19,063 bases of DNA, from contig JAHDSP010000405.1 in the NCBI GenBank assembly GCA_018432645.1, forward strand, positions 1-19,063, written 5' to 3'. A program made the position numbers and the translations under genes. Under the pieces are notes generated by a model. It searched no databases. It was given only the letters and a program-made list of their open reading frames with translations, and was not told the DNA's origin. Of the stretch, positions 1-7,676 are shown in pieces (position 1 is the first letter of the stretch; every line of letters begins with the position of its first letter). This DNA comes from Bacteroidales bacterium (GTDB lineage: Bacteria > Bacteroidota > Bacteroidia > Bacteroidales > DTU049).

Positions 1-191
1 CATTTATTATGGCATGTGCTTTTATGCCTCCTTTGCGTTTTCCATTATTGGGTTTTCGTCCAACACATTTTAAAATATCTTGAAAAAGACTGATGGTTGT
101 ACTATCAAATATCTCTATTTGCTTGTTTATCACATCTTTAATTCGGCTGTCCGAAAACAGATTGTCCAAAAAAATGAATACTTTTGCTCAT
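1..191 (-). pseudogene. IS4-family (DUF4372-type) transposase remnant, internally deleted and running off the left edge
   Basis: Read on the minus strand, an ATG at 191 opens a 15-residue stretch (MSKSIHFFGQSVFGQ) matching the usual start of Bacteroidota IS4 transposases. That frame stops soon after. Shifted by one frame, the strand then reads SRIKDVINKQIEIF followed by DSTTISLF, the segment with the first catalytic Asp of the DDE domain, then GRKPNNGKRKGG and KAHAIIN to the window edge. In intact family members roughly 100 residues separate these parts, so the gene has lost the middle of its N-terminal half and changed frame. The rest of the catalytic domain lies outside the window. Family assignment comes from motif recognition, not a search. 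Confidence 0.75.
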
Positions 192-365
192 AATGTATAG
201 TATTGAGTCATTTAGACAAAAATACTATATATTAAAAAAATTTTTGAACTCCTTTTCTTAAAAATTTTTTATCGGACAACAATGAAATTAAATATTTTAT
301 TAAAAAAAATAAGCATTGATAGTAAAATTTTTTAATAGAAATAAAAAAAGAATTTCTTGGCTTTT

Positions 366-677
366 TTAAGGGGTCCATTCCCATTTTTTGGTATCAGAAT
401 AATATATAAATGAATTATCAAAACCAATATTGAAGTAAACAATATATTTAACACTATCTATTTTCTCATAATAAGGACCTTCTCCCATTTCTTCTTCAAT
501 TCCCAATTCTGTGACATTATCAGGGAGTTCCCCATATCTTTGTCTATAACTCTCTATTTTTTCTATTAATTTATTTCCTTTATTTTTATATTCTGCAGTT
601 TCATTGATTCGCATGTAAAATATTGTTACTGTAACTATAATTAGAACTGTTAAAATCCCTATTATTACCTTTTTCAT
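366..677 (-). CDS. Small single-span membrane protein, function unknown
   Basis: A 103-residue protein with Lys-Lys at positions 2-3 and one hydrophobic helix at about residues 4-21, then a soluble part of about 80 residues that should lie outside the inner membrane. The segment after the helix, with YKNKGNKLIEKIESYRQRYG and then a Leu-Pro and a Leu-Gly turn, resembles the pattern after the N-terminal helix of pseudopilins and related anchored proteins, but no prepilin cleavage motif is visible. I do not recognise a defined family, although similar short proteins with a GPYYEK and YFNIGF type core seem common in Bacteroidota. It stands alone, with the IS4 remnant downstream and a hairpin (738-768) between it and the glycosyltransferase operon. 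Confidence 0.6.
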   Translation of the reverse strand: MKKVIIGILTVLIIVTVTIFYMRINETAEYKNKGNKLIEKIESYRQRYGELPDNVTELGIEEEMGEGPYYEKIDSVKYIVYFNIGFDNSFIYYSDTKKWEWTP

Positions 678-737
678 AAAAAAAAATTTTATAAAGTAAA
701 ATTAATGAATATTTTTGAATAAATTTCTACTTAATTT

Positions 738-768
738 ACTTTTCTTTGTCAACCATACAAAGAAAAGT
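738..768. terminator. Perfect 12-bp inverted repeat, possible terminator of the epimerase-glycosyltransferase operon
   Basis: ACTTTTCTTTGT (738-749) and its exact complement ACAAAGAAAAGT (757-768) are separated by a 7-nt loop. It lies about 170 bp beyond the stop codon of the minus-strand glycosyltransferase and upstream of the 103-residue protein gene. There is no strong T tract on either strand after the stem, so its role as an intrinsic terminator is only plausible. Confidence 0.4.
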
Positions 769-937
769 CTCAGCTGGGGAAATGATTTTATAATAATTCT
801 TATTATTACAACTTTACAATTAATGAATTAAAGAATAATCTCTACTGGTTTTAACACTTCTATCTCAATTTCACTTATTCAAGTGAGAGTCATAATTATT
901 AAAAACTAAGCAAAAATGAATAAAAATAGTAGAAAGA

Positions 938-2203
938 TTAAATATTTCTTACAATAGCATTAGCATATGAATGCCATGATTTTTCTTTAGCAATTTTATC
1001 TATATTTGTTCTATCAATAGACTGCTTAATAATTTTGTTCATAGCTTCTGCCATAGAATGTATATCATGAGCATCTGCTAGATAGCCATTCACCCCATCA
1101 ATAATAGTCTCGGGGAAATGTCCAACAGCAGTAGCTATTATTGGAATTCTAAAATTATATGCCATAGATTCTACGCCAGAGGGGGTAGCATATTCATAAA
1201 ACAAAACAATAGCATCACTTGCCTGAAAATATTTATATACTTCTTCATTTGGCACATATTCTATTACAGATACTACTTTGTCTTGTATGCCTAACTCAGT
1301 TATCAACTCTAGTGGACGATAATTATCTTCACTTTCAGTATTTTTTCTAAAAATGCTTTGAGCAATATTAAAAATCCATTTTTTGACTCTTGTAGTCCAT
1401 TTTTTCTTATCTAAAGTAGACCAAAAAGCTTCACCGACGATCAGTAAGGAGACATCATTTCGCTCTTTTGCTAATTCTGCAAAAGCCTTTATAGCATTAT
1501 GTAAGCCTTTATACTTACGAATAAATCCAAAAAATAGAAATACATATTTTCGCAATCCTAGCTCATTTTTGAAAGCTTCTACATCAAAATTTTCATTAGG
1601 ATTAAACATATCATAGATAGGATGATATAGATGCATCACTTGTGAATTTTTATTTTTAGGATCAAATTCAGAAACTAAATTAAGTTGTCTCTTGGGTAAA
1701 ACATCACAAAGCTCATCGTAAGTTTTTTTAGAATGAACAATAAAATGAGGGACATGCTTGAGAGCAAATTTGGTAAAAAATTTATCTAATGAGCTGCTCT
1801 CTTTTTGCACCACAAAATGGAGATCAAAAATTATATTTATATTAGAATGTTTTTTTAACCAAGTAACAATATATTTCAGTGGTAATCCCTGCAGAGCAAT
1901 AGACCATTGAAAAATAGCTACATCTGGATTAATGTCTTTAATAATTTTAGCAGTTTTTGTCCAACTAAAAGGATTATTGTAATTAGTCAGATAATGTACT
2001 TTGATATTAGTGTCTTTGATAGCATTGTATCTACTTTTTCTATCAATAAAATCGCGAGGTATGATACTGGGATATTGATTTGTCCATGAAACTATATGTA
2101 CCTCTGAGTTGTCAAATTCGCTAAAAGCTTTTGCTAGAGATGTATTATAATTGGCAAGTCCTCCTTTAAATTGAGGACCAGGACCGAAACAAACTATCCG
2201 CAT
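938..2203 (-). CDS. GT4-family glycosyltransferase
   Basis: A 421-residue protein with the GT-B layout of family 4 glycosyltransferases, which move a sugar from a nucleotide-sugar donor onto a growing glycan at the cytoplasmic face of the membrane. The N-terminus (MRIVCFGPGPQFKGGLANYN) has the Gly-Gly loop that begins the acceptor domain. The second Rossmann domain starts near residue 220 (VFLFFGFIRKYKGLHNAIKAF). Near residue 345 is SGVESMAYNFRIPIIATAVG, with the family's Glu and the small-residue donor loop, followed by a PETIIDGVNGYL segment typical of GT4. It begins only 5 bp after the epimerase stop codon, so the two are co-transcribed, fitting O-antigen, capsule or exopolysaccharide synthesis. 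Donor and acceptor cannot be read from the sequence. Confidence 0.88.
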   Translation of the reverse strand: MRIVCFGPGPQFKGGLANYNTSLAKAFSEFDNSEVHIVSWTNQYPSIIPRDFIDRKSRYNAIKDTNIKVHYLTNYNNPFSWTKTAKIIKDINPDVAIFQWSIALQGLPLKYIVTWLKKHSNINIIFDLHFVVQKESSSLDKFFTKFALKHVPHFIVHSKKTYDELCDVLPKRQLNLVSEFDPKNKNSQVMHLYHPIYDMFNPNENFDVEAFKNELGLRKYVFLFFGFIRKYKGLHNAIKAFAELAKERNDVSLLIVGEAFWSTLDKKKWTTRVKKWIFNIAQSIFRKNTESEDNYRPLELITELGIQDKVVSVIEYVPNEEVYKYFQASDAIVLFYEYATPSGVESMAYNFRIPIIATAVGHFPETIIDGVNGYLADAHDIHSMAEAMNKIIKQSIDRTNIDKIAKEKSWHSYANAIVRNI

Positions 2204-2208
2204 AAAAA

Positions 2209-3264
2209 TTATTTATTTTGATTTAATTTATCTAATTGTGCTTTATAAACTCTATACATACCCTCTTCTAAACTAATTTTTGGACGCCAATCGAAGGTAG
2301 AAAATACTTTAGTCATATCGGCATAGCGAGAATGGACACCCATAGGTTTATCTATTAGTGGCTGAATAGTAGGTTTATAGCCAGCAAATTTACTAAATAA
2401 GTCTATTATCTCTAAAAATGATGTAAGTTTACCTGAACCAATATTCCATCCTGAGCCATCTTGCACATTATCCATTAAAACAAAAATAAAATCGATAATA
2501 TCATCAATATGAATAAAATCTCGAGCTTGCTTGCCAGTGCCCCATACAACAAAAGGATTTTCTTTAGCAGCAGCACGAGCAGCTAATGCAGGTACTGGAT
2601 AACTGAGATCTTGATCTTCGCCATAACCACTAAATGGTCTGATACAAACTACTTTGAGTCCATAATGTTTAGCAGCTATCTTTGCTAAAAATTCACCTGT
2701 AAGTTTTGACCAACCGTAGGTCATATCTGGCACACCAATACGTAATGAATCAAAATCTATATATTCTTCTTTGAGAGCTAGAGCAGTATCCTCAGTTTGT
2801 AAATCTACAGGATATGCAGCACTACTACTAGGATAGAGAAGTCTATCAGGCATATTACGTACTGCCCAATAAAATAGCTCAGCATCAATAGATAAATCTA
2901 ATCCTACTTGTATAGGATCTCCATCTATTTTCATGCGTCCACCAACTATTGCTGCAAAATGGAATACATCTGAAAATTTATCAAAATCTAATTTATAAGT
3001 ATCTTGAATATATCTGGGATTTTCACGAAAATTAAATAACAATTCTCTTAAATCACCTTTCCAGAAATAAACTCTTTTATCAGGATCTAAAACTTCTAAA
3101 CCATTATAATCGGATGGATGGTAGTTTGTGAACCATTCCCTTGGATGAATGCCGATGCTTAAGTCATCAACCATAAAAATATGATCTGTAGTAGTGTTGT
3201 ACAGCCTTTTAACCATATTTCTACCTACAAATCCACATGCACCAGTTACAAGATTTATTTTCAT
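2209..3264 (-). CDS. NAD-dependent epimerase/dehydratase (extended SDR) acting on a nucleotide sugar
   Basis: A 351-residue extended short-chain dehydrogenase. The NAD-binding loop GACGFVG is at residues 8-14, an acidic residue pair after the second strand (VDD, 32-34) suits NAD rather than NADP, the Ser-rich SSSAAY segment precedes the catalytic pair, and Tyr183-x-x-x-Lys187 (YGWSK) forms the active site. The tail has the usual substrate-domain motifs (RDFIHIDDI, then WNIGSG). The exact reaction is open: 4-epimerases, 4,6-dehydratases and GDP-sugar epimerases share these features. It is the first gene of a two-gene operon with the glycosyltransferase. A TAnnTTTG box ends 17 bp before the start codon. 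Confidence 0.87.
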   Translation of the reverse strand: MKINLVTGACGFVGRNMVKRLYNTTTDHIFMVDDLSIGIHPREWFTNYHPSDYNGLEVLDPDKRVYFWKGDLRELLFNFRENPRYIQDTYKLDFDKFSDVFHFAAIVGGRMKIDGDPIQVGLDLSIDAELFYWAVRNMPDRLLYPSSSAAYPVDLQTEDTALALKEEYIDFDSLRIGVPDMTYGWSKLTGEFLAKIAAKHYGLKVVCIRPFSGYGEDQDLSYPVPALAARAAAKENPFVVWGTGKQARDFIHIDDIIDFIFVLMDNVQDGSGWNIGSGKLTSFLEIIDLFSKFAGYKPTIQPLIDKPMGVHSRYADMTKVFSTFDWRPKISLEEGMYRVYKAQLDKLNQNK

Positions 3265-3281
3265 ATTATTTTAATTTTTAG

Positions 3282-3289
3282 CAAATTTA
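3282..3289 (-). promoter_or_regulatory. Bacteroidota-type -7 promoter box for the epimerase-glycosyltransferase operon
   Basis: On the minus strand this reads TAAATTTG, an exact match to the TAnnTTTG element of Bacteroidota housekeeping promoters, placed 17 bp before the ATG at 3264. No convincing -33 TTG element was found at the usual spacing. Confidence 0.55.
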
Positions 3290-3439
3290 CTTTAATTTAT
3301 TTAAAGGAAATTATAATTTTTTTAAATGTTAGAAAATTATAGTTAATTTTTCGGTTTATTATTAGAAAGAGTATATTGTTTTATGTTGTGTTTAGATTAT
3401 AATGTTTTTTGATGGAGGTAGAAAAATTATATATAATGG

Positions 3440-3472
3440 TTGAAACGACTTGTTGTAAACAAGTCGTTTCAA
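3440..3472. repeat. Perfect 15-bp palindrome with a 3-nt loop in a divergent promoter region
   Basis: TTGAAACGACTTGTT, then GTA, then the exact complement AACAAGTCGTTTCAA. It lies between the divergent epimerase and transposase genes, about 78 bp before the transposase start, and is strikingly GC-richer than its surroundings. It could be a regulator-binding palindrome, a transcription stop protecting the transposase from read-through, or one copy of a dispersed genomic hairpin. Nothing matching it is seen elsewhere in the window. Confidence 0.8.
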
Positions 3473-3524
3473 TGTTAAAATAATATTTTTATGAAATATA
3501 TATGATTTTTGATTAAAAAATTTA

Positions 3525-3532
3525 TATATTTG
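3525..3532 (+). promoter_or_regulatory. Bacteroidota-type -7 promoter box of the IS1595-like gene
   Basis: TATATTTG matches TAnnTTTG and lies 17 bp before the ATG at 3550. So the gene has its own host-type promoter rather than relying on read-through. Confidence 0.55.
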
Positions 3533-3549
3533 CAAAAAAATTTAAAAAT

Positions 3550-4557
3550 ATGGATAAAATATTTGAAGAGGAAATAGATGTCTTTGCCCTCACTAAAGAA
3601 GAAGCACGCAAGTATTACGACAATTTATATAATAAAATAAAAAATGAAGGCAAAGACATTGTCGATTATCAAGAGCAAAAAGCTATGGCTACAGGCATTC
3701 TTTGTCCAGACTGCAATAGCAGTCATGTAATCAAAAATGGTTTACAAAATGGAGTGCAAAACTACATGTGTAAAAATTGTAATAGACAATTCAGAGTAAC
3801 CACTGGAACCTTCATGTATGGCATTCACCACAGAGATAAAATGCTCGAATATATCAAATGTATGTCTGCAGGGATGACTTTGAGAGAATGCGCCAAAAAT
3901 GTTGGTATATGCTTGCAAACAAGTTTCTTTTGGAGACATAGAATTTTAAGTGCTCTGCAATCGTTTGAAGACAACGTTAATTTTTTTGGAATAGTAGAAT
4001 TAGAGGAGCTATTAATGAATTATTCTGAGAAAGGTAAAAAGAAACGAGAAAAGAAAGAGATAAAAAAGTTAAAGAAAAAGAAACCAACCAAAGTAGCAGT
4101 TTTGGCAGCTACAGATAGAAGTGGAAATATACTATTCAAAAAATTAGAAGATGATAGAGTACAAGCAGAGCACATTTCTGATTTTTTAAAATTACGAATA
4201 TCGAAGGATTCAGTGGTATGCGGCAGTAATAATAAAGCTTTTAAGACTGTAAATGCAGAACACATCAAACATAAAGAAATAACTGACAAAAATAAGATGA
4301 AGCAAGGTATATATGGTGTATCAACTGTTCATAAGAAGATAGCAGCTTTTGTTGGATGGATATATTATAAGTTTCGAGGAGTGGCGACAAAATATTTAAT
4401 AAACTACATAATGTGGTTTGTTATTAAGGGGAAGTATTTAGCGAATAAGATTATAGAAGACACGGGGAGGTTGCTAAATTTAGCGGCGTCGGATAGGCGG
4501 GCGTGGGAGCGGTACAGTGATTTGATGTCAAAAACATATTTATTCTATAACATTTAA
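3550..4557 (+). CDS. IS1595-like (ISXO2-type) transposase with an intact frame but degenerate catalytic residues
   Basis: A 335-residue protein with the IS1595 architecture: a zinc ribbon (Cys52, Cys55, Cys74, Cys77), a helix-turn-helix-like stretch (about 100-135) and an ISXO2-like RNase H-fold domain (about 140-290) ending in the hallmark FRGVATKYLINYIMWF. The frame is uninterrupted, but the usual catalytic positions look replaced: the GIVE-x-DET motif reads GIVELEEL (Asp to Glu152), the second Asp-Gly reads CGSNNKAF (Asp to Ser226), and the HIQNVN-type segment reads GVSTVH. If these alignments hold, it is probably inactive in transposition. The last 45 residues use GC-richer codons than the rest. 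No clear terminal inverted repeats of an IS flank it. It may be a decayed or domesticated transposase. Confidence 0.78.
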   Translation: MDKIFEEEIDVFALTKEEARKYYDNLYNKIKNEGKDIVDYQEQKAMATGILCPDCNSSHVIKNGLQNGVQNYMCKNCNRQFRVTTGTFMYGIHHRDKMLEYIKCMSAGMTLRECAKNVGICLQTSFFWRHRILSALQSFEDNVNFFGIVELEELLMNYSEKGKKKREKKEIKKLKKKKPTKVAVLAATDRSGNILFKKLEDDRVQAEHISDFLKLRISKDSVVCGSNNKAFKTVNAEHIKHKEITDKNKMKQGIYGVSTVHKKIAAFVGWIYYKFRGVATKYLINYIMWFVIKGKYLANKIIEDTGRLLNLAASDRRAWERYSDLMSKTYLFYNI

Positions 4558-4576
4558 ATAATTTCTTACTATACCC

Positions 4577-4607
4577 TTTTATAAAATTTTGAAAAAATTT
4601 TATAAAA
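4577..4607. terminator. A+T-only hairpin downstream of the IS1595-like gene
   Basis: A perfect 14-bp inverted repeat (TTTTATAAAATTTT, loop GAA, AAAATTTTATAAAA) starting 19 bp after the transposase stop and about 70 bp before prmC. Being only A and T, it is a weak terminator by itself. It could equally be an end structure of the former mobile element. Confidence 0.45.
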
Positions 4608-4677
4608 TTATTTATCTCAACCCCTTCTTCTTTTTTTTAAATTATTTTCATTACTCTTTTTGTAATTTTACAAAAAA

Positions 4678-5529
4678 ATGACTTTAGCTGAAGCTAAGAA
4701 AATTTTGAATGATATCATCCCTAGATATTACTATTCTGATTCTGCAGAACCTTTAGTAAGAGATTTATTAATGTATATTCTAGATATAAACAAAATAGAA
4801 TATTTATGCTTAGCTTCTAATTATATTTTAACTAAAGATGAATTATTAAAATTTGAAGATGTAATCAAACAATTGAATGCTGAAAAACCTATACAATATA
4901 TTTTAGGCGAAGTAGATTTTTTAGATTTTAAATTTCAAGTAAACGAAAATGTTCTAATTCCTAGACCTGAAACAGAACAACTTGTATTATTTGCAAAAGA
5001 AATTTTAGATTCGAATGGTTATGTTCCTAATACAATTGTAGATATCGGAACTGGTAGTGGATGTATAGCTATAGCTATGAAAAAATTGTTTCCCAAAACT
5101 AATGTTTTCGGTATTGATATATCAAAAGCTGCTATTGATTTAGCACAAAATAATGCTCATAAATATGAATTGAATGTGGAGTTTTATCAATTGGATATTT
5201 TAAAAGAAGATTTTAATTTGTTTAATTATGATGTACTCATTGGTAATCCTCCCTATGTTTTGGAATATGAAAAAAATGAAATGAATGATAATGTAACTAG
5301 GTGGGAACCTCATTTAGCACTTTTTGTGCCTAATGATGATCCTATAATTTTTTATAAAAAGGTAATTAATAATTTTTTTAAAAATAGAATGTCAAAATTT
5401 GCTTTTTTTGAGATTAATCCATTGAGTTATAATTTATTAGTTGATTTTTTAAATAGTTTTTCATTACTATCATATTCTTTTTTTAAAGATTACAATGAAA
5501 AAAATAGATATTTAGTTATAAAAAAATAA
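4678..5529 (+). CDS. prmC: PrmC, peptide chain release factor N5-glutamine methyltransferase
   Basis: A 283-residue class I methyltransferase that uses S-adenosylmethionine to methylate the Gln of the GGQ motif in release factors RF1 and RF2, tuning translation termination in the cytoplasm. The N-terminal helical RF-binding domain (about 1-90) leads into the family-specific IPRPETE (94-100). The SAM-binding loop DIGTGSG is at 122-128 and the catalytic, glutamine-binding NPPY at 190-193, the signature of amide methyltransferases. Length is normal. The start has no Shine-Dalgarno match (an A-rich stretch precedes it), as is usual for Bacteroidota. It is not linked to prfA here; neighbours are a transposase upstream and a convergent heat-shock gene downstream. 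Confidence 0.93.
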   Translation: MTLAEAKKILNDIIPRYYYSDSAEPLVRDLLMYILDINKIEYLCLASNYILTKDELLKFEDVIKQLNAEKPIQYILGEVDFLDFKFQVNENVLIPRPETEQLVLFAKEILDSNGYVPNTIVDIGTGSGCIAIAMKKLFPKTNVFGIDISKAAIDLAQNNAHKYELNVEFYQLDILKEDFNLFNYDVLIGNPPYVLEYEKNEMNDNVTRWEPHLALFVPNDDPIIFYKKVINNFFKNRMSKFAFFEINPLSYNLLVDFLNSFSLLSYSFFKDYNEKNRYLVIKK

Positions 5530-5556
5530 AGGGGGTCCATTTTGCGACCCCCCTTT
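5528..5556. terminator. Bidirectional intrinsic terminator between prmC and the small heat-shock gene
   Basis: GGGGGTC (5531-5537) pairs with GACCCCC (5546-5552) across an 8-nt loop, flanked by AAA and TTT that extend the stem around one bulged C. On the minus strand the stem is followed by a T-rich run, a good terminator for the heat-shock gene; on the plus strand the T run is shorter. It begins right at the prmC stop codon. Confidence 0.85.
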
Positions 5557-5583
5557 ACTTCCTGCCATTTGAATGCTATTTTA

Positions 5584-6021
5584 TTACTTAATTTTAATTT
5601 CTTTACCTTTCTTTTCGATTCTTTCTTTCATTTTAGGTAAATTGAGATACAAGATACCATCTTTATATTCAGCTTCTATTTTTTCTTTATCGATATAATC
5701 TGGTACTATAAAGCTTCTGCTAAAGCTTTGATAGTTAAATTCTCTACGTCTGTAGCGTTTGTCTTTTTCTTCTTTTTCCTCTGACTTTTCAGTGTAGATA
5801 GTTAAAACATCATTGTCTAGAGATACTTTGAAATCATCTTTACTAAAGCCAGGAGCAGCTACTTCGATTTGAAATTTATTCTCATCTTCGCTTACATTGA
5901 CAGCAGGTGCATTAAATTGCTCAGGCATATAAAAGAAATCTTTCAAAAAATCATCTCCAAAAAATTCATCAATGATTCTTGGCAGGAAGTTTTCACCTCT
6001 GGATGCAGGTAATAATGCCAT
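5584..6021 (-). CDS. hsp20: Small heat-shock protein, Hsp20/alpha-crystallin family
   Basis: A 145-residue ATP-independent holdase that binds unfolding proteins in the cytoplasm. A short N-terminal arm (LPASRGENFLPRIIDEFFGD) is followed by the alpha-crystallin domain (about 40-135), recognisable by EVAAPGFSKDDFKVSLDND, a basic RRREFNYQSF strand, and the closing GILYLNLPK near residue 125; a Lys/Glu-rich tail with a final Ile-Lys-Ile follows. Unlike most genes here it has a strong ribosome binding site, AGGAGGG, about 8 bp before the ATG at 6021, consistent with high expression under stress. The upstream region has no clear TAnnTTTG box, so a stress sigma factor or repressor could drive it. 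Confidence 0.93.
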   Translation of the reverse strand: MALLPASRGENFLPRIIDEFFGDDFLKDFFYMPEQFNAPAVNVSEDENKFQIEVAAPGFSKDDFKVSLDNDVLTIYTEKSEEKEEKDKRYRRREFNYQSFSRSFIVPDYIDKEKIEAEYKDGILYLNLPKMKERIEKKGKEIKIK

Positions 6022-6287
6022 AGTTTTTCCCTCCTTTCTTTTTTTAATTTCTATTTTTAATATCTATTTATTCAAAATCAATTTTTATACCAATGGATTT
6101 TTTATTAGTTATAATTTATTGATTTACTATGATTTATGTTCTAATTTTAAAATTAATTATTGTCAAAATGACATTAATATTTGTTTGTTCTTAAAATATT
6201 ATGCTAATTTGACATAATAAAATTATTTAATACATATGTATTGCGGATATTATAAACAATGAGATATAATCAATATAAAGGCAACTT

Positions 6288-7649
6288 TTATAATTTATTA
6301 TTTTTTAATAACTCATCAATATTTAGTTGCCAATTATCAAAATTGCCACTACTCATCAGGAGTATCACAGCTGGAAACTTAATATTTTTACTAATGTAAT
6401 TTTGAATTTCATTAATATTTGTAGTTACAAACAAATTAGGATGATCAAAAGCTACCATTACCTGATCAGTAGATAAATCTGGCAATTGTTTTAAATTAAT
6501 GGCGTGTTTACTATAAAAAACTATTGGAAGATCAGCATTTACTAGTGAATTTCGATATTGAGGAATAAAATTTTTATTTAAACTGGAATAAGTATGTAAT
6601 TCAAAAACTGATATAAGTTGTCTATCTGGATAACGTTCTTTGACGGCATTTATTGTGGCTTTTACCTTTGATGGTGCATGAGCGAAATCTTTATAAACGA
6701 TTAATTTGTCATTTTCAAAATATTTTTCTAATCTTTTTTCGGCAGATTTATAGCTCATCATAGCTTTGCAGAAAGATTTAGTGTCTATTCCTAGATACTC
6801 ACAAACGCAGTGAGCGGCTGCGATATTTTGCATATTATGTTTCCCAAAAATTTGCAAAGGGAATAATTCTCCTAAATAATTTAAATAAAAAATACCATTA
6901 TCTACGACATATGGAAATGTGGAATAATATTGAGGAGAAACATTCAAATTAGTATTGTCTAAAATGCTATGTACATTAGGTTCATCTGCGGCAAATAATG
7001 CACCATCTGCAGGAATAATTTCAGCAAATTTTTTAAATTGTTCTAAATATATATCTAAGGTAGGAAAAACATTAGCATGATCCCAATCTATGCCATTTAT
7101 TATGCCTATATTTGGTTTATAAATTAAAAATTTGGGGATAGCAAGCTCTGCACTAGCCAAATATTCATCACCTTCGATAATGATGAAAGGTGCATCATTG
7201 CTTAATTTTACATTATATTCAAAGCCATTCACTTTAGACCCTACTAAATAGTCAAAAGACATATTTAAGTAATTGCATACATGCATTATCATTCCAGTAA
7301 CAGAGGTTTTGCCATGACTACCGCCAATGACTATTCTTAGTTTATTTTTAGAATGTTCATAAATAAATTCTGGCAATGATAAAATTTTGATGCCAAGTTC
7401 TTTTGCTTTATGCAATTCAGGATTATCTGCTTTAGCATGCATCCCTGAGATAATCAAATCAATATCTGGTGAAATATGTTCTGACAAAAAACCAATATTC
7501 TGAGGTAATAAATTATATTTTTTTAAGTTATCTTTTGCGGGATTAAAAATTTCATCATCAGAGCCACTAACGATATGTCCTGCTTGTTGTAGAGCAATTG
7601 CCAATTGATGCATTACTGCACCACCTATAGCTATTATATGTATTTTCAT
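6288..7649 (-). CDS. mpl: Mpl-like UDP-MurNAc:L-alanyl-gamma-D-glutamyl-meso-diaminopimelate ligase
   Basis: A 453-residue Mur-ligase family enzyme that uses ATP to join recycled tripeptide from the cell wall to UDP-MurNAc. The N-terminal Rossmann part has HIIAIGGAVMHQLAIAL and GSDDEIF, with MHAKADNPEL around residue 70, features that separate Mpl from MurC. The P-loop GGSHGKTS lies at about 109-116, followed by EGDEYLAS and the INGIDWDHANVF segment that contributes ATP and metal ligands, and FAHAPSK in the third domain. The lipoprotein gene stops 27 bp upstream of its start, suggesting one operon. Mpl presence implies meso-diaminopimelate peptidoglycan and muropeptide recycling. Confidence 0.9.
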   Translation of the reverse strand: MKIHIIAIGGAVMHQLAIALQQAGHIVSGSDDEIFNPAKDNLKKYNLLPQNIGFLSEHISPDIDLIISGMHAKADNPELHKAKELGIKILSLPEFIYEHSKNKLRIVIGGSHGKTSVTGMIMHVCNYLNMSFDYLVGSKVNGFEYNVKLSNDAPFIIIEGDEYLASAELAIPKFLIYKPNIGIINGIDWDHANVFPTLDIYLEQFKKFAEIIPADGALFAADEPNVHSILDNTNLNVSPQYYSTFPYVVDNGIFYLNYLGELFPLQIFGKHNMQNIAAAHCVCEYLGIDTKSFCKAMMSYKSAEKRLEKYFENDKLIVYKDFAHAPSKVKATINAVKERYPDRQLISVFELHTYSSLNKNFIPQYRNSLVNADLPIVFYSKHAINLKQLPDLSTDQVMVAFDHPNLFVTTNINEIQNYISKNIKFPAVILLMSSGNFDNWQLNIDELLKNNKL

Positions 7650-7676
7650 AAATCATCAATTTTTTTATACTAATAT

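Noticed and set aside
6161..6214. TGTCAaaaTGACA and a further TGACA upstream of the heat-shock gene as an operator.
   Set aside because: Five-base half-sites are expected by chance in such AT-rich DNA, and they match neither CIRCE nor HAIR elements.
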